This document shows positions 58,547-62,600 of a stretch of 64,000 nt of DNA, piece after piece (the first letter of the stretch is position 1; every line of letters begins with the position of its first letter). Below the pieces are notes generated by a model. The model worked only from the letters and a program-made list of their open reading frames with translations. It was not told where the DNA came from and did no database searches. Origin of the DNA: Larimichthys crocea (Eukaryota; Chordata; Actinopteri; Sciaenidae); assembly GCF_000972845.2 (NCBI RefSeq), contig NW_020852357.1:62001-126000 (forward strand). The letters are read 5' to 3'. Made by a program: the position numbers and the translations under genes.

Positions 58547-58710
58547 TGTGTGTGTGTGCGCGTGTGCGTGTATGTGTAGTGGAGAGATGGGGCACAGAGG
58601 AGGTGGGCATCTGGCTGGAACAGCTGAGTCTGGGGGAGTACAGAGACACCTTCATTCGACACGACATCCGAGGCTCGGAGTTGCTGCACCTCGAGAGGAG
58701 GGACCTGAAG
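14206..58710 (+). CDS. dgkh: dgkh, diacylglycerol kinase eta, 28 coding exons (3' end outside window)
   Basis: Type II DGK: phosphorylates diacylglycerol to phosphatidic acid using ATP, in the cytosol and at membranes and endosomes, dampening DAG signalling. Twenty-eight exons join in phase to 1230 residues. Domains: acidic leader with [17 protein letters not shown] (68-84); PH domain (about 97-190); C1a (206-255) and C1b (278-328) with their His/Cys zinc ligands; catalytic domain from about 361 with GGDG (420-423) and [15 protein letters not shown]; Glu-rich linker (about 580-760); accessory catalytic domain (about 764-965); SAM start (1188-1230). DGK delta is the close paralogue; the SDSEAEQEG leader, F-I-D-P-D-L-D-S and [13 protein letters not shown] segments and the vwa8 neighbour favour eta, although some positions ([16 protein letters not shown]) read like delta. 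The last SAM exon (K-V-G-H-V-K-R-I-L region) is missing from the window. Human eta2 is about 1220 residues. Confidence 0.96.
16656..16922 (+). mobile_element. tRNA-derived SINE
   Basis: The head looks like a tRNA gene: an A-box-like stretch at 16664-16675 and a B box GTTCGATCC at 16708-16716. The body (GTCGAAGTGTCCTTGGGCAA at 16732) and the 3' end (CGCTATATAAGTACAGTCCA) match a SINE I remember as common in percomorph fish. The tRNA acceptor stem is not preserved, so it is not a tRNA gene. Confidence 0.85.
17862..18390 (+). repeat. Interspersed fish repeat (GCAGTGGTTAGCACTGTGGC type), interrupted
   Basis: 17862-18015 carries the AGTGGTTAGCACTGTGGCCT ... TCACAGCAAGAAGG ... GTGTGGAGTTT series of a very common fish repeat. 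18339-18390 (TTGTCCAGGGTGTACC...) looks like its far end, with about 320 unrelated bases between. A reverse-strand copy lies at 35105-35302. Confidence 0.65.
18525..18875 (-). mobile_element. LINE 3' tail, second copy of the 1285-2268 family
   Basis: Reverse complement closely matches 1965-2268, including ACAGAGGAGGGATCCCTCTC and the ATCAAAT-type terminal repeat. It also retains about 30 bases absent from the first copy. It contains only the non-coding tail, so it is a 5'-truncated insertion. Confidence 0.88.
19655..19880 (+). repeat. MITE-like fish repeat, degraded copy
   Basis: Contains CATTTTGGGAAATATGCTTA and AGCATAAAGACTGG...AACAGCTAGCCTG, hallmarks of a repeat also seen at 24040-24170, 29370-29665 and 39880-40105. 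Ends were not defined. Confidence 0.5.
20611..20717. repeat. (TG)n microsatellite
   Basis: Two long TG runs separated by ten other bases. Open frames of alternating Cys-Val or His-Thr here are artefacts. Confidence 0.97.
22804..22843. repeat. (TG)n microsatellite
   Basis: Twenty TG units in dgkh intron 1. Confidence 0.97.
23358..23422. repeat. (CTTT)n microsatellite
   Basis: Pyrimidine tetranucleotide tract about 360 bases before dgkh exon 2. Confidence 0.95.
23783..23893 (+). CDS. dgkh: dgkh exon 2, PH domain start
   Basis: 111 bases, phase 0 to 0, residues 95-131. [11 protein letters not shown] and [15 protein letters not shown] form the first PH strands. Acceptor CCCTCCAG, donor GTAAGC. 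Confidence 0.97.
24240..24525 (+). mobile_element. L2-like LINE fragment, internally deleted
   Basis: 24265-24360 reads [22 protein letters not shown], the usual late reverse transcriptase block of fish L2-type LINEs. The 3' tail (TTTGTAAATCGCTTTGGATAA then AGCTAAATGACTAAATG) is the standard L2 end. The part between them is shortened. Confidence 0.8.
25141..25287 (+). CDS. dgkh: Candidate in-frame cassette exon within the PH domain
   Basis: A GC-rich island in dgkh intron 2: AG at 25139-25140, then 147 bases (49 codons) open in the phase required by exons 2 and 3, then a good donor GTGAGA at 25288. The predicted insert begins [18 protein letters not shown] and is Arg/Ser/Trp-rich. If the donor is not used, the frame continues to a TAA at 25357, which would truncate the protein inside the PH domain. 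The acceptor lacks a pyrimidine tract and follows a TG-rich stretch. I do not recognise this insert in other DGKs. It is not counted in the 1230-residue reading. Confidence 0.4.
26618..26803. repeat. Two (CA)n tracts
   Basis: CA runs at 26618-26657 and 26752-26803 with unique sequence between them. Confidence 0.95.
27225..28429. mobile_element. piggyBac-like non-autonomous element
   Basis: 1205 bp bounded by TTAA on both sides (27221-27224 and 28430-28433). Inverted ends CCCCTTCAGACCCA and, on the other strand, CCCCTTCAGATCCA. A TTAA target and ends starting CCC are typical of piggyBac. The interior is AT-rich with no transposase frame. Confidence 0.8.
29079..29159 (+). CDS. dgkh: dgkh exon 3, PH domain
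   Basis: 81 bases, phase 0 to 0, residues 132-158, [10 protein letters not shown] to N-N-S-F-T, with the S-V-A-E-S-S-T-K motif shared by DGK delta and eta. Acceptor follows a long pyrimidine tract; donor GTGAGT. Confidence 0.97.
29370..29665 (+). repeat. MITE-like fish repeat
   Basis: AACAGTTCAACATTTTGGGA, GTTAGATGAAAAGATCAATAC and AGCATTAAGACTGGC are shared with the family at 19655 and 39880. Structural class unknown. Confidence 0.55.
31969..32166. repeat. (TG)n then (CA)n, 130 bases apart
   Basis: TG run 31969-32004 and CA run 32135-32166 in dgkh intron 3. The two are complementary and could pair in the transcript. Confidence 0.9.
32895..34034 (-). mobile_element. hAT element with 8-bp target duplication and BED-finger remnant
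   Basis: 1140 bp with inverted ends TAGGGCTGCTCAATTA and, on the other strand, TAGGGCTGTGCAATTA. It is flanked by identical eight bases ATTCATCG (32887-32894, 34035-34042), the hAT signature. On the minus strand 33786-33720 reads [12 protein letters not shown], resembling the CxxC of a BED zinc finger; a shifted frame continues T-Q-S-S-I-T-D-T-F and [11 protein letters not shown], as in ZBED-type hAT transposases. The catalytic part is missing. It is a deletion derivative, inserted in dgkh intron 3. Confidence 0.9.
33465..33548. repeat. Tandem duplication of a 42-bp unit
   Basis: TTTTAGGCAGCTGATGCGCC and the following 22 bases occur twice in a row without mismatch, inside the hAT element. 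It is a recent duplication by appearance. Confidence 0.95.
35105..35302 (-). repeat. Interspersed fish repeat, reverse copy
   Basis: Reverse complement contains the GCACGGTG...GTGGTTAGTACTGTCACTTC, GCAAGAAGG and TCTCCGGGTACTCCGGCTTC series seen at 17862-18015. The better-preserved end has GCATGTTCTCTGTG and TCCAAAGACATGCAC. Confidence 0.7.
35345..35560 (+). repeat. Degraded hAT/MITE-like repeat (GGCTGCAACTAA type)
   Basis: Starts TTAGGCTGCAACTAAC and contains ATTGTTTGGTCCATAAAATC and CAGTTAATCGATTAG, as in a fish repeat with AATCGATTA motifs. A related copy lies at 59940-60240. No target duplication seen. Confidence 0.5.
36218..36322 (+). CDS. dgkh: dgkh exon 4, PH domain end
   Basis: 105 bases, phase 0 to 0, residues 159-193. 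[14 protein letters not shown] and [10 protein letters not shown], the C-terminal PH helix with its conserved Trp. Acceptor CCTCCAG, donor GTAAGG. Confidence 0.97.
36323..37730. other. dgkh intron 4
   Basis: 1.4 kb. No repeat with recognisable ends. The open frame that continues from exon 4 into the intron is a read-through artefact. Confidence 0.6.
37731..37863 (+). CDS. dgkh: dgkh exon 5, first C1 domain
   Basis: 133 bases, residues 194-237 plus one base. [17 protein letters not shown] carries the first zinc ligands of C1a; the exon ends inside L-S-C-E-V-C. Confidence 0.97.
39880..40105 (+). repeat. MITE-like fish repeat, copy
   Basis: GAGAGTTAGATGAGAAGATTG and GGAAACAGCTAGCTTAGCTT place it in the family at 29370-29665. 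Confidence 0.55.
40495..40700 (+). repeat. Interspersed fish repeat
   Basis: ATGGGTACCCATAGAACCC, TTTTCATTCAGATATC and GAGGTCATGGGACCCCTT form a series I recall from many fish introns. Class unknown. Confidence 0.5.
41601..41715. repeat. 53-bp imperfect inverted repeat
   Basis: Arms 41601-41653 and 41663-41715 differ at a handful of positions, with a nine-base loop. It lies next to the hAT end described at 41740-41882 and may be a small foldback element. Confidence 0.92.
41740..41882 (-). mobile_element. hAT transposon terminal fragment
   Basis: Reverse complement begins CAGTGGTCCCCAACCCCCGG followed by the GGACCGGTACCGGTCCG palindrome, a widespread hAT (Charlie-like) terminus. The other end is not present, so only a fragment remains. 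Confidence 0.65.
42061..42167 (+). CDS. dgkh: dgkh exon 6, C1a end
   Basis: 107 bases, residues 238-273. [17 protein letters not shown] completes the HX12CX2C...C zinc pattern; ends I-I-E-D-E-D-G with donor GTAAGT. Confidence 0.97.
42547..42672 (+). CDS. dgkh: dgkh exon 7, second C1 domain
   Basis: 126 bases, phase 0 to 0, residues 274-315: [21 protein letters not shown] and C-L-W-C-K. Donor GTGAGA. Confidence 0.97.
43147..43249 (+). CDS. dgkh: dgkh exon 8, C1b end
   Basis: 103 bases, residues 316-349 plus one base. V-H-T-A-C-M-D-L and [15 protein letters not shown] (CA)n tract starts eight bases after the exon end, inside the donor region of the intron. Confidence 0.97.
43250..45291. other. 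dgkh intron 8
   Basis: 2.0 kb. Contains (CA)n tracts at 43258-43304 and 44166-44206, a (TC)n tract at 44361-44388 and GA-rich sequence. No exon seen. Confidence 0.6.
43258..43304. repeat. (CA)n tract next to dgkh exon 8 donor
   Basis: Starts nine bases into intron 8. CA-rich tracts just after donors are known hnRNP L binding sites in general; any role here is inferred. Confidence 0.95.
45292..45454 (+). CDS. dgkh: dgkh exon 9, catalytic domain start
   Basis: 163 bases, residues 350-403 plus two bases. [14 protein letters not shown] opens the DGK catalytic domain, followed by [13 protein letters not shown]. Donor GTGAGG. Confidence 0.97.
45607..45662. repeat. (TG)n tract forming the exon 10 acceptor
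   Basis: 28 TG units directly followed by TCAG and exon 10. Confidence 0.97.
45666..45774 (+). CDS. dgkh: dgkh exon 10, ATP-binding GGDG
   Basis: 109 bases, residues 404-440. [10 protein letters not shown] holds the GGDG motif required for kinase activity in the family. The acceptor is a 56-base (TG)n run ending TCAG, with no pyrimidine tract. Confidence 0.97.
46076..46297 (+). CDS. dgkh: dgkh exon 11, catalytic core
   Basis: 222 bases, phase 0 to 0, residues 441-514. [15 protein letters not shown] and [15 protein letters not shown], then a variable tail (H-S-C-P-T-T-P-E-G). Donor GTACTC. Confidence 0.97.
46602..47114. mobile_element. TTAA-flanked MITE
   Basis: 513 bp with inverted ends AGCAACATTGTGTAGAAATT and, on the other strand, AGCAACACAGTGTAACTTTT, bounded on both sides by TTAA (46598-46601, 47115-47118). 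TTAA targets occur in piggyBac and Kolobok; these ends do not start CCC. It fills most of dgkh intron 11. Confidence 0.75.
47177..47268 (+). CDS. dgkh: dgkh exon 12
   Basis: 92 bases, residues 515-544 plus two bases: [14 protein letters not shown] and S-V-V-I-S-S-A-K. Donor GTGAGT, which overlaps the end of the Lys codon. Confidence 0.95.
47532..47665 (+). repeat. Truncated interspersed fish repeat
   Basis: AAAGGTCCAGTGTGTCAGAT and ATGGAATATAATATTCATAA match the beginning of a fish repeat remembered from many introns. Only about 130 bases remain, in dgkh intron 12. Confidence 0.45.
47726..47825 (+). CDS. dgkh: dgkh exon 13
   Basis: 100 bases, residues 545-578: [19 protein letters not shown]. 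Donor GTAAGT. Confidence 0.96.
47983..48271 (+). CDS. dgkh: dgkh exon 14, Glu-rich linker
   Basis: 289 bases, residues 579-674 plus one base. It starts [12 protein letters not shown], has a GAG/GAA-coded run of eight Glu after V-E-E-E-Q, and ends with the conserved [18 protein letters not shown]. The acidic run is longer than I recall in human eta. Donor GTAACA. Confidence 0.96.
48538..48669 (+). CDS. dgkh: dgkh exon 15, linker
   Basis: 132 bases, residues 675-718 plus one base. [14 protein letters not shown] and an acidic, probably disordered tail. The V-D-E-Q-N-A segment resembles DGK delta. Donor GTAAGT. Confidence 0.92.
48670..51571. other. dgkh intron 15
   Basis: 2.9 kb, AT-rich, with (TG)n at 50537-50580. 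No exon or bounded transposon was found. Confidence 0.6.
51572..51706 (+). CDS. dgkh: dgkh exon 16, linker to accessory domain
   Basis: 135 bases, residues 719-763 plus one base. Ser/Thr-rich, then [16 protein letters not shown] as in eta. A (CA)n tract starts five bases into the intron. Confidence 0.95.
51711..51746. repeat. (CA)n at the 5' end of dgkh intron 16
   Basis: Eighteen CA units beginning five bases after exon 16. Confidence 0.97.
51862..51900. repeat. (TG)n at the 3' end of dgkh intron 16
   Basis: About nineteen TG units ending directly in the CAG acceptor of exon 17. Complementary to the (CA)n at the other end of the same 197-base intron. Confidence 0.97.
51904..52021 (+). CDS. 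dgkh: dgkh exon 17
   Basis: 118 bases, residues 764-802 plus two bases: [15 protein letters not shown] and [13 protein letters not shown]. The acceptor is a (TG)n run ending GTGCAG. Confidence 0.96.
52163..52273 (+). CDS. dgkh: dgkh exon 18, accessory domain
   Basis: 111 bases, residues 803-839: [19 protein letters not shown], the conserved opening of the DGK accessory domain. Donor GTGAGA. Confidence 0.97.
52494..52590 (+). CDS. dgkh: dgkh exon 19, accessory domain
   Basis: 97 bases, residues 840-872: [18 protein letters not shown]. Donor GTGAGA. Confidence 0.97.
53139..53246 (+). CDS. dgkh: dgkh exon 20, accessory domain
   Basis: 108 bases, phase 0 to 0, residues 873-908: [14 protein letters not shown] and [11 protein letters not shown]. 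Donor GTGAGT. Confidence 0.97.
53247..54622. other. dgkh intron 20
   Basis: 1.4 kb with a (CA)n tract at 53493-53544. Otherwise nothing recognised. Confidence 0.6.
54623..54736 (+). CDS. dgkh: dgkh exon 21, accessory domain
   Basis: 114 bases, phase 0 to 0, residues 909-946: [17 protein letters not shown] and L-Q-H-H-R-I-A-Q. Donor GTGAGA. Confidence 0.97.
54820..54954 (+). CDS. dgkh: dgkh exon 22, accessory domain end
   Basis: 135 bases, phase 0 to 0, residues 947-991: [20 protein letters not shown]. Donor GTGAGA after an 83-base intron. Confidence 0.97.
55067..55227 (+). CDS. dgkh: dgkh exon 23
   Basis: 161 bases, residues 992-1044 plus two bases: [12 protein letters not shown], then a more variable stretch and [10 protein letters not shown]. 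Confidence 0.96.
55364..55469 (+). CDS. dgkh: dgkh exon 24
   Basis: 106 bases, residues 1045-1080: [19 protein letters not shown]. Donor GTCAGC. Confidence 0.96.
56060..56152 (+). CDS. dgkh: dgkh exon 25
   Basis: 93 bases, phase 0 to 0, residues 1081-1111: [10 protein letters not shown] and [12 protein letters not shown]. Donor GTGAGT. Confidence 0.96.
56340..56665 (+). mobile_element. Degenerate LINE fragment
   Basis: Broken frames read [12 protein letters not shown] and [11 protein letters not shown], as in the late reverse transcriptase region of fish LINEs. A small hairpin (56432-56461, 12-base arms) sits inside. In dgkh intron 25. Confidence 0.55.
56755..56874 (+). CDS. dgkh: dgkh exon 26
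   Basis: 120 bases, phase 0 to 0, residues 1112-1151: [14 protein letters not shown] and I-P-W-L-Y-H-I-L. Donor GTAAGC. Confidence 0.96.
57108..57213 (+). CDS. dgkh: dgkh exon 27
   Basis: 106 bases, residues 1152-1186 plus one base: [19 protein letters not shown], a basic stretch before the SAM domain. Donor GTACGG. Without splicing the frame stays open for another 34 codons to a stop ending at 57317, a possible SAM-less end. Confidence 0.95.
57214..58579. other. dgkh intron 27
   Basis: 1.4 kb. First 104 bases are open in the dgkh frame (possible alternative end). The last 110 bases are TG-rich and serve as the exon 28 acceptor. Confidence 0.6.
58471..58579. repeat. TG-rich tract upstream of SAM exon
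   Basis: Long TG run with some TGCG and TATG interruptions, ending at the acceptor TAG of exon 28. Confidence 0.95.
58580..58710 (+). CDS. dgkh: dgkh exon 28, SAM domain, first part
   Basis: 131 bases, residues 1187-1230: [18 protein letters not shown] and [20 protein letters not shown] domains of type II DGKs drive oligomerisation. The exon lies between a TG-rich tract that forms the acceptor (TGTGTAG) and a (CA)n tract that begins in the donor (GTACAC). The rest of the SAM domain must be in a later exon. Confidence 0.95.
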
Positions 58711-58711
58711 G

Positions 58712-58727
58712 TACACACACACACACA

Positions 58728-58769
<42 letters not shown>
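58712..58769. repeat. (CA)n tract downstream of SAM exon
   Basis: Begins within the donor (GTACACAC) of exon 28 and runs for about 58 bases. Complementary to the upstream TG tract. Confidence 0.97.
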
Positions 58770-58770
<1 letters not shown>

Positions 58771-59939
58771 CAGTTACCACACCTCAATCCCTCAGTAAAT
58801 CTGTGTGAACCCTCTCTTCCCACCCACAATCAACTCTCTCTATGTCTCCTCTTGGTCTACTGTATCTCTTTAACCTGTTAGACATCTCCCTGTTTTGCCG
58901 CCTCTCGTGCTGTGCTGCATCGCTCTGCTTGGCTTCTACTGTCTGATGTTTGCTTGGTGAAAGAGACTCACTGTAACCCACTAACACTGTGTATCTACTG
59001 AAGAGGGGAAGCCTCTGGACAGGGCAGGGAGGACTAAAAGGGACGGACTAAACTGAGCTGTAGAGGGCCAAAAGTGCAGGCAGTGAGTTTAGTTGTGATA
59101 TTTGAACTGGCTTGGGTCCGATTGTGCGAATCTTCTGTACAATTTAAAGAAGGCTGAAATTAGATGGTGTGTATTGAATTTGTTATGATCCATGGGGACA
59201 TTTGCGTGATTCTTTCCTCCTCAGAGTGTGGGTGTGCGCCAGCGTGGAAACAAAGCCGCCGCCCTTTTTTGACGTACAAAAGGAAAGCATGAGTGCAACT
59301 AATGAGAGCATGAACACCCACACGGGCTGCAAAGAAGTGAAAAACAAACTCCCCTCGTGATCATGTCATCATGACGTGCACACATGAATCCTCTTCCTGT
59401 CATACTGCACACGCCACCACGTCACATGTTCTTGGTGCGTACCCGCTTTAGGACAAAGCAGTCATATTATTGTCAAATGACCTTCCAGATTTGATTTTGT
59501 GAAAGCACCCAAAATGTAGCACAAAACAATATGTGCAAGTTGTGTCTAAAACGGTAAACTCAATGAGAAAGCAACAATTGCTATGAAATGACAATTAACA
59601 GAAATTAGAGCCTGACCAAGCATGGATGGAGTCATACCCACATTTAAATAAATCTTGTAATACATTTTACACATAAACGTCTCTTAAACATAGCAGCGCT
59701 CTCTGGTGGACAAATGGTGTAACTGCAAACTCAAACATATCTGCTGCAGTTTGTTGGTTCAAAAAGATGTTCATCATATACATCAGTGCTCAGCAACAGA
59801 ATGCCAACGTGTAATGATCCCTTGGCACACGCACACACCTGTGTTTTTCCATGTGTGCCCCTCATTCCATTGTGTTACAGTTTCTCATCATCATCTCATT
59901 TGTCCAATTTGCTTGTTTTCCTGTTTTATTTAAATTGCT

Positions 59940-60240
59940 AAATGTACAGCTGAAACTATTAGTCAATGAATCAATTAGTCAATCAATACAAAACAGCTCA
60001 ATAATTAATTCCATCAAGTATTTTTTAAACAAAAATTCAAAAGTCTTAATTGTGGATATTTGCTGGTTTTATTCATGTAACTGAAATATCTTTGGATTTT
60101 GACAGAATTAAGACAAAATGAGGAATCTGAATATGACAGGTGGGTTCAGGAAATTGTGACTATTTCTGGACAGTTTGTTCATCTTGAATATAATGCACAG
60201 ATGAATCAGTTCTAAAAGTAATCTTAAATTGCAGCCCTTG
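59940..60240 (+). repeat. Degraded hAT/MITE-like repeat, related to 35345-35560
   Basis: CAGCTGAAACTATTAGTCAATGA at the start and AAATTGCAGCCCTTG at the end resemble the degraded ends of the same family. No target duplication found. Confidence 0.45.
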
Positions 60241-60831
60241 ATAGACAGAAATACAGCTTCATTCTGCTAACTGACATTAATGCCTCTGGGGCAAAATATA
60301 GAACACTTGTGATTCTGAAGAATCCACCCCTTTCAGGTTGTTTCACAGCAATCATTTTGATTTGTCATAATAGGAAAAGAACAGATGTTCCTAATAATAT
60401 TACATTGGGTTTGTTCTCAGTAATCCATGCGTGACAGTGAGCCAGCATGCACAAGAACAGGAGCCTAAAACCAAATAAATCCTCTTTACAGTCACCTGAA
60501 GTCGGCTCCATCTCTTTTTTTTCTAATTAGAGCTACCCATATTGTCAAGCTGTGATTACACATGTTGCATCCACTGCTGATACTAGATTAAATCTAGCAC
60601 CAAGTGTTGTAAAATAACCAGAGATAATTACATACTTATTTTAAACCATTTCTTTTTTCGATTCCATTAGTTCCAAGCCTTTGTTTGAACTTCTCTCCAC
60701 TTCCTTTGTTGATCAATGCTAATGTTGTGCCTCTTTGTGCTTTCTAATTTGGAATATGTAACAGCAACAGTACATAAAAATCTACAAGACTAAGAGTCTA
60801 TAGCCATGCTAGTGCGCTGTGAGGTTGTAGC

Positions 60832-61212
60832 TAGGGCTGCCACAAACGATTATTTTTATCGATTAGTCGACTAATCGGATCATACGTAAATTGACTGTAA
60901 AACATACAGCTTATCGCACCAGCATGCACCCGGCAAAGGCCAGCCAGCGCCGGGTAGAGGTCCCATGAGGGGATCCTCCCACACCGTGCGGCCATCCCTG
61001 ACCCGCCGAGTTGAGACCCCCGGGCAGACTGCGCAGAAGTTGCGGGAAGATCGCGGTGATTGGTTAAAATTACAACACCGCCCTGAATTCACAGGGATTC
61101 ACTGAAGTTGCGTTGAAGTTGCAAATTGCAACATTGTGAATTCCTGGAGGGTTTGTGTTATGGTATAATTTACGGTACAGTCAGGCCTGACGCCGATTAC
61201 CATTACTGCGCA

Positions 61213-61249
<37 letters not shown>

Positions 61250-61374
61250 CAAAAGCAGACGCGGCAGTGGAAGCTGCTGCCGCAGTTTCAAAAGAAAAGC
61301 AAAGTAATAAAAACAAAAAACGATGCGTCGACTACTAAATTAGTTCGACTGATCGACTAATCGTGGCTTCCCTA
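60832..61374. mobile_element. Non-autonomous hAT element with 8-bp target duplication
   Basis: 543 bp with ends TAGGGCTGCCAC and, on the other strand, TAGGGAAGCCAC, followed by CGATTA-type sequence (GATTAGTCGACTAATCG). It is flanked by identical eight bases GTTGTAGC (60824-60831, 61375-61382). No transposase domain; a short (TG)n tract lies inside. Confidence 0.9.
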
Positions 61375-61432
61375 GTTGTAGCTAAGGACAGTGGTGGACA
61401 GTGGTGAGCTGATGCTAGTGCTAATGTCACCA

Positions 61433-61889
61433 CCATAGACATATAAACATAGACGCCGCATTGAGCGCCGAATCGTACGTCGACTTCGCCGCCATATTGG
61501 ATCGGGCAGATCTGCTGGTAAACTAATAACAGGAAATGGACTGAACTTCATAAAGCGCCTTTCTACAAAGTTCTTTAAGTTAATGTCTCTTATACACCCA
61601 TTCACACACACACTAATATATCTGGGAAACAAACAGGCACCAAACACGTATGTAACTTTTAAAGTGATGATTAAAATGTTTACTCCTTATGTAAGCACCA
61701 AACCAACATATGTATTTTTCTAATGCTGAAATGTAGATGACATGAGGGTTTTCTGAATAAAGAGCACCACACAACACACCACACACCACACACACACACA
61801 CAACATGTATGGTGTGTGTGTTTACTATATATATATATATATATAATATATATAGATATATAGATATATATATTATATATATGTATGTG

Positions 61890-61920
<31 letters not shown>

Positions 61921-62366
61921 TCTTTATTCAGAAAACCCTCATGTCATCTACATTTCAGGATCTGGTTATTATAGACACAGATTAAATGTTAAATATAAAT
62001 ATTTCAATATTATCATCACAGTAACAGTGTTACACACATTAGTAGCTGTAAACACTCAGCATTAGAAAATACATATGTTGGTTTGGTGCTTACATAAGGA
62101 GTAAACATTCATAATCATCACTTTAAAAGTTACATACGTTGTTTTTGGTGCCTGTTTGTTTCCCAGATATATTAGTGTGTGTGTGAATGGGTGTATAAGA
62201 GACATTAACTTAAAGAACTTTGTAGAAAGGCGCTTTATGAAGTTCAGTCCATTTCCTTTTATTAGTTTACGGGCAGATCTGCCACATCCAATATGGTGGC
62301 GACGTCGACGTATCGCGACCAACGACCAACCCGCTCAATGCGGCGTCTATGTATATATGTCTATGG
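61433..62366. mobile_element. Long foldback (inverted-repeat) element
   Basis: Arms of about 334 bp: 61433-61766 and 61918-62366 are reverse complements with scattered mismatches, starting CCATAGACATATA. The centre is a CA/TA/TG simple-sequence hinge. The right arm has 101 extra bases (61959-62059) bounded by CAG on both sides. Frames on opposite strands therefore give mirror-image peptides and are not genes. No target duplication was recognised. Confidence 0.88.
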
Positions 62367-62514
62367 TCAAAGTTAGCAGTGGGCTAAGTTAGCAGCTAGG
62401 CCAACAGAAGTCTGCGGTGTCACAGTGAGCATTCATATAGGAGCTTGTTTGGCTTCATGAACCACTGAGCAACTTTCACAGGAAAGAGCGGAGCCCCCCC
62501 CAACACATCCAGCT

Positions 62515-62600
62515 GGGCGGCTGTGGCTCAGGAGGTGGACCACTCATCAGAAGATTGGTGGTTCCTCTAGTCTGCATGTCTAAATGTCCTTGGGCACATG
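62515..62600 (+). mobile_element. Truncated tRNA-derived SINE
   Basis: GGCGGCTGTGGCTCAGGAGGT and AGTCTGCATGTCTAAATGTC match the head of the SINE at 16656. It stops after CCTTGGGCA. The head keeps a better A box than the other copy. Confidence 0.75.

Noticed and set aside
61372..62392. Two near-identical peptides on opposite strands
   Set aside because: They come from the two arms of the foldback element, so they mirror each other and have no recognisable domain.
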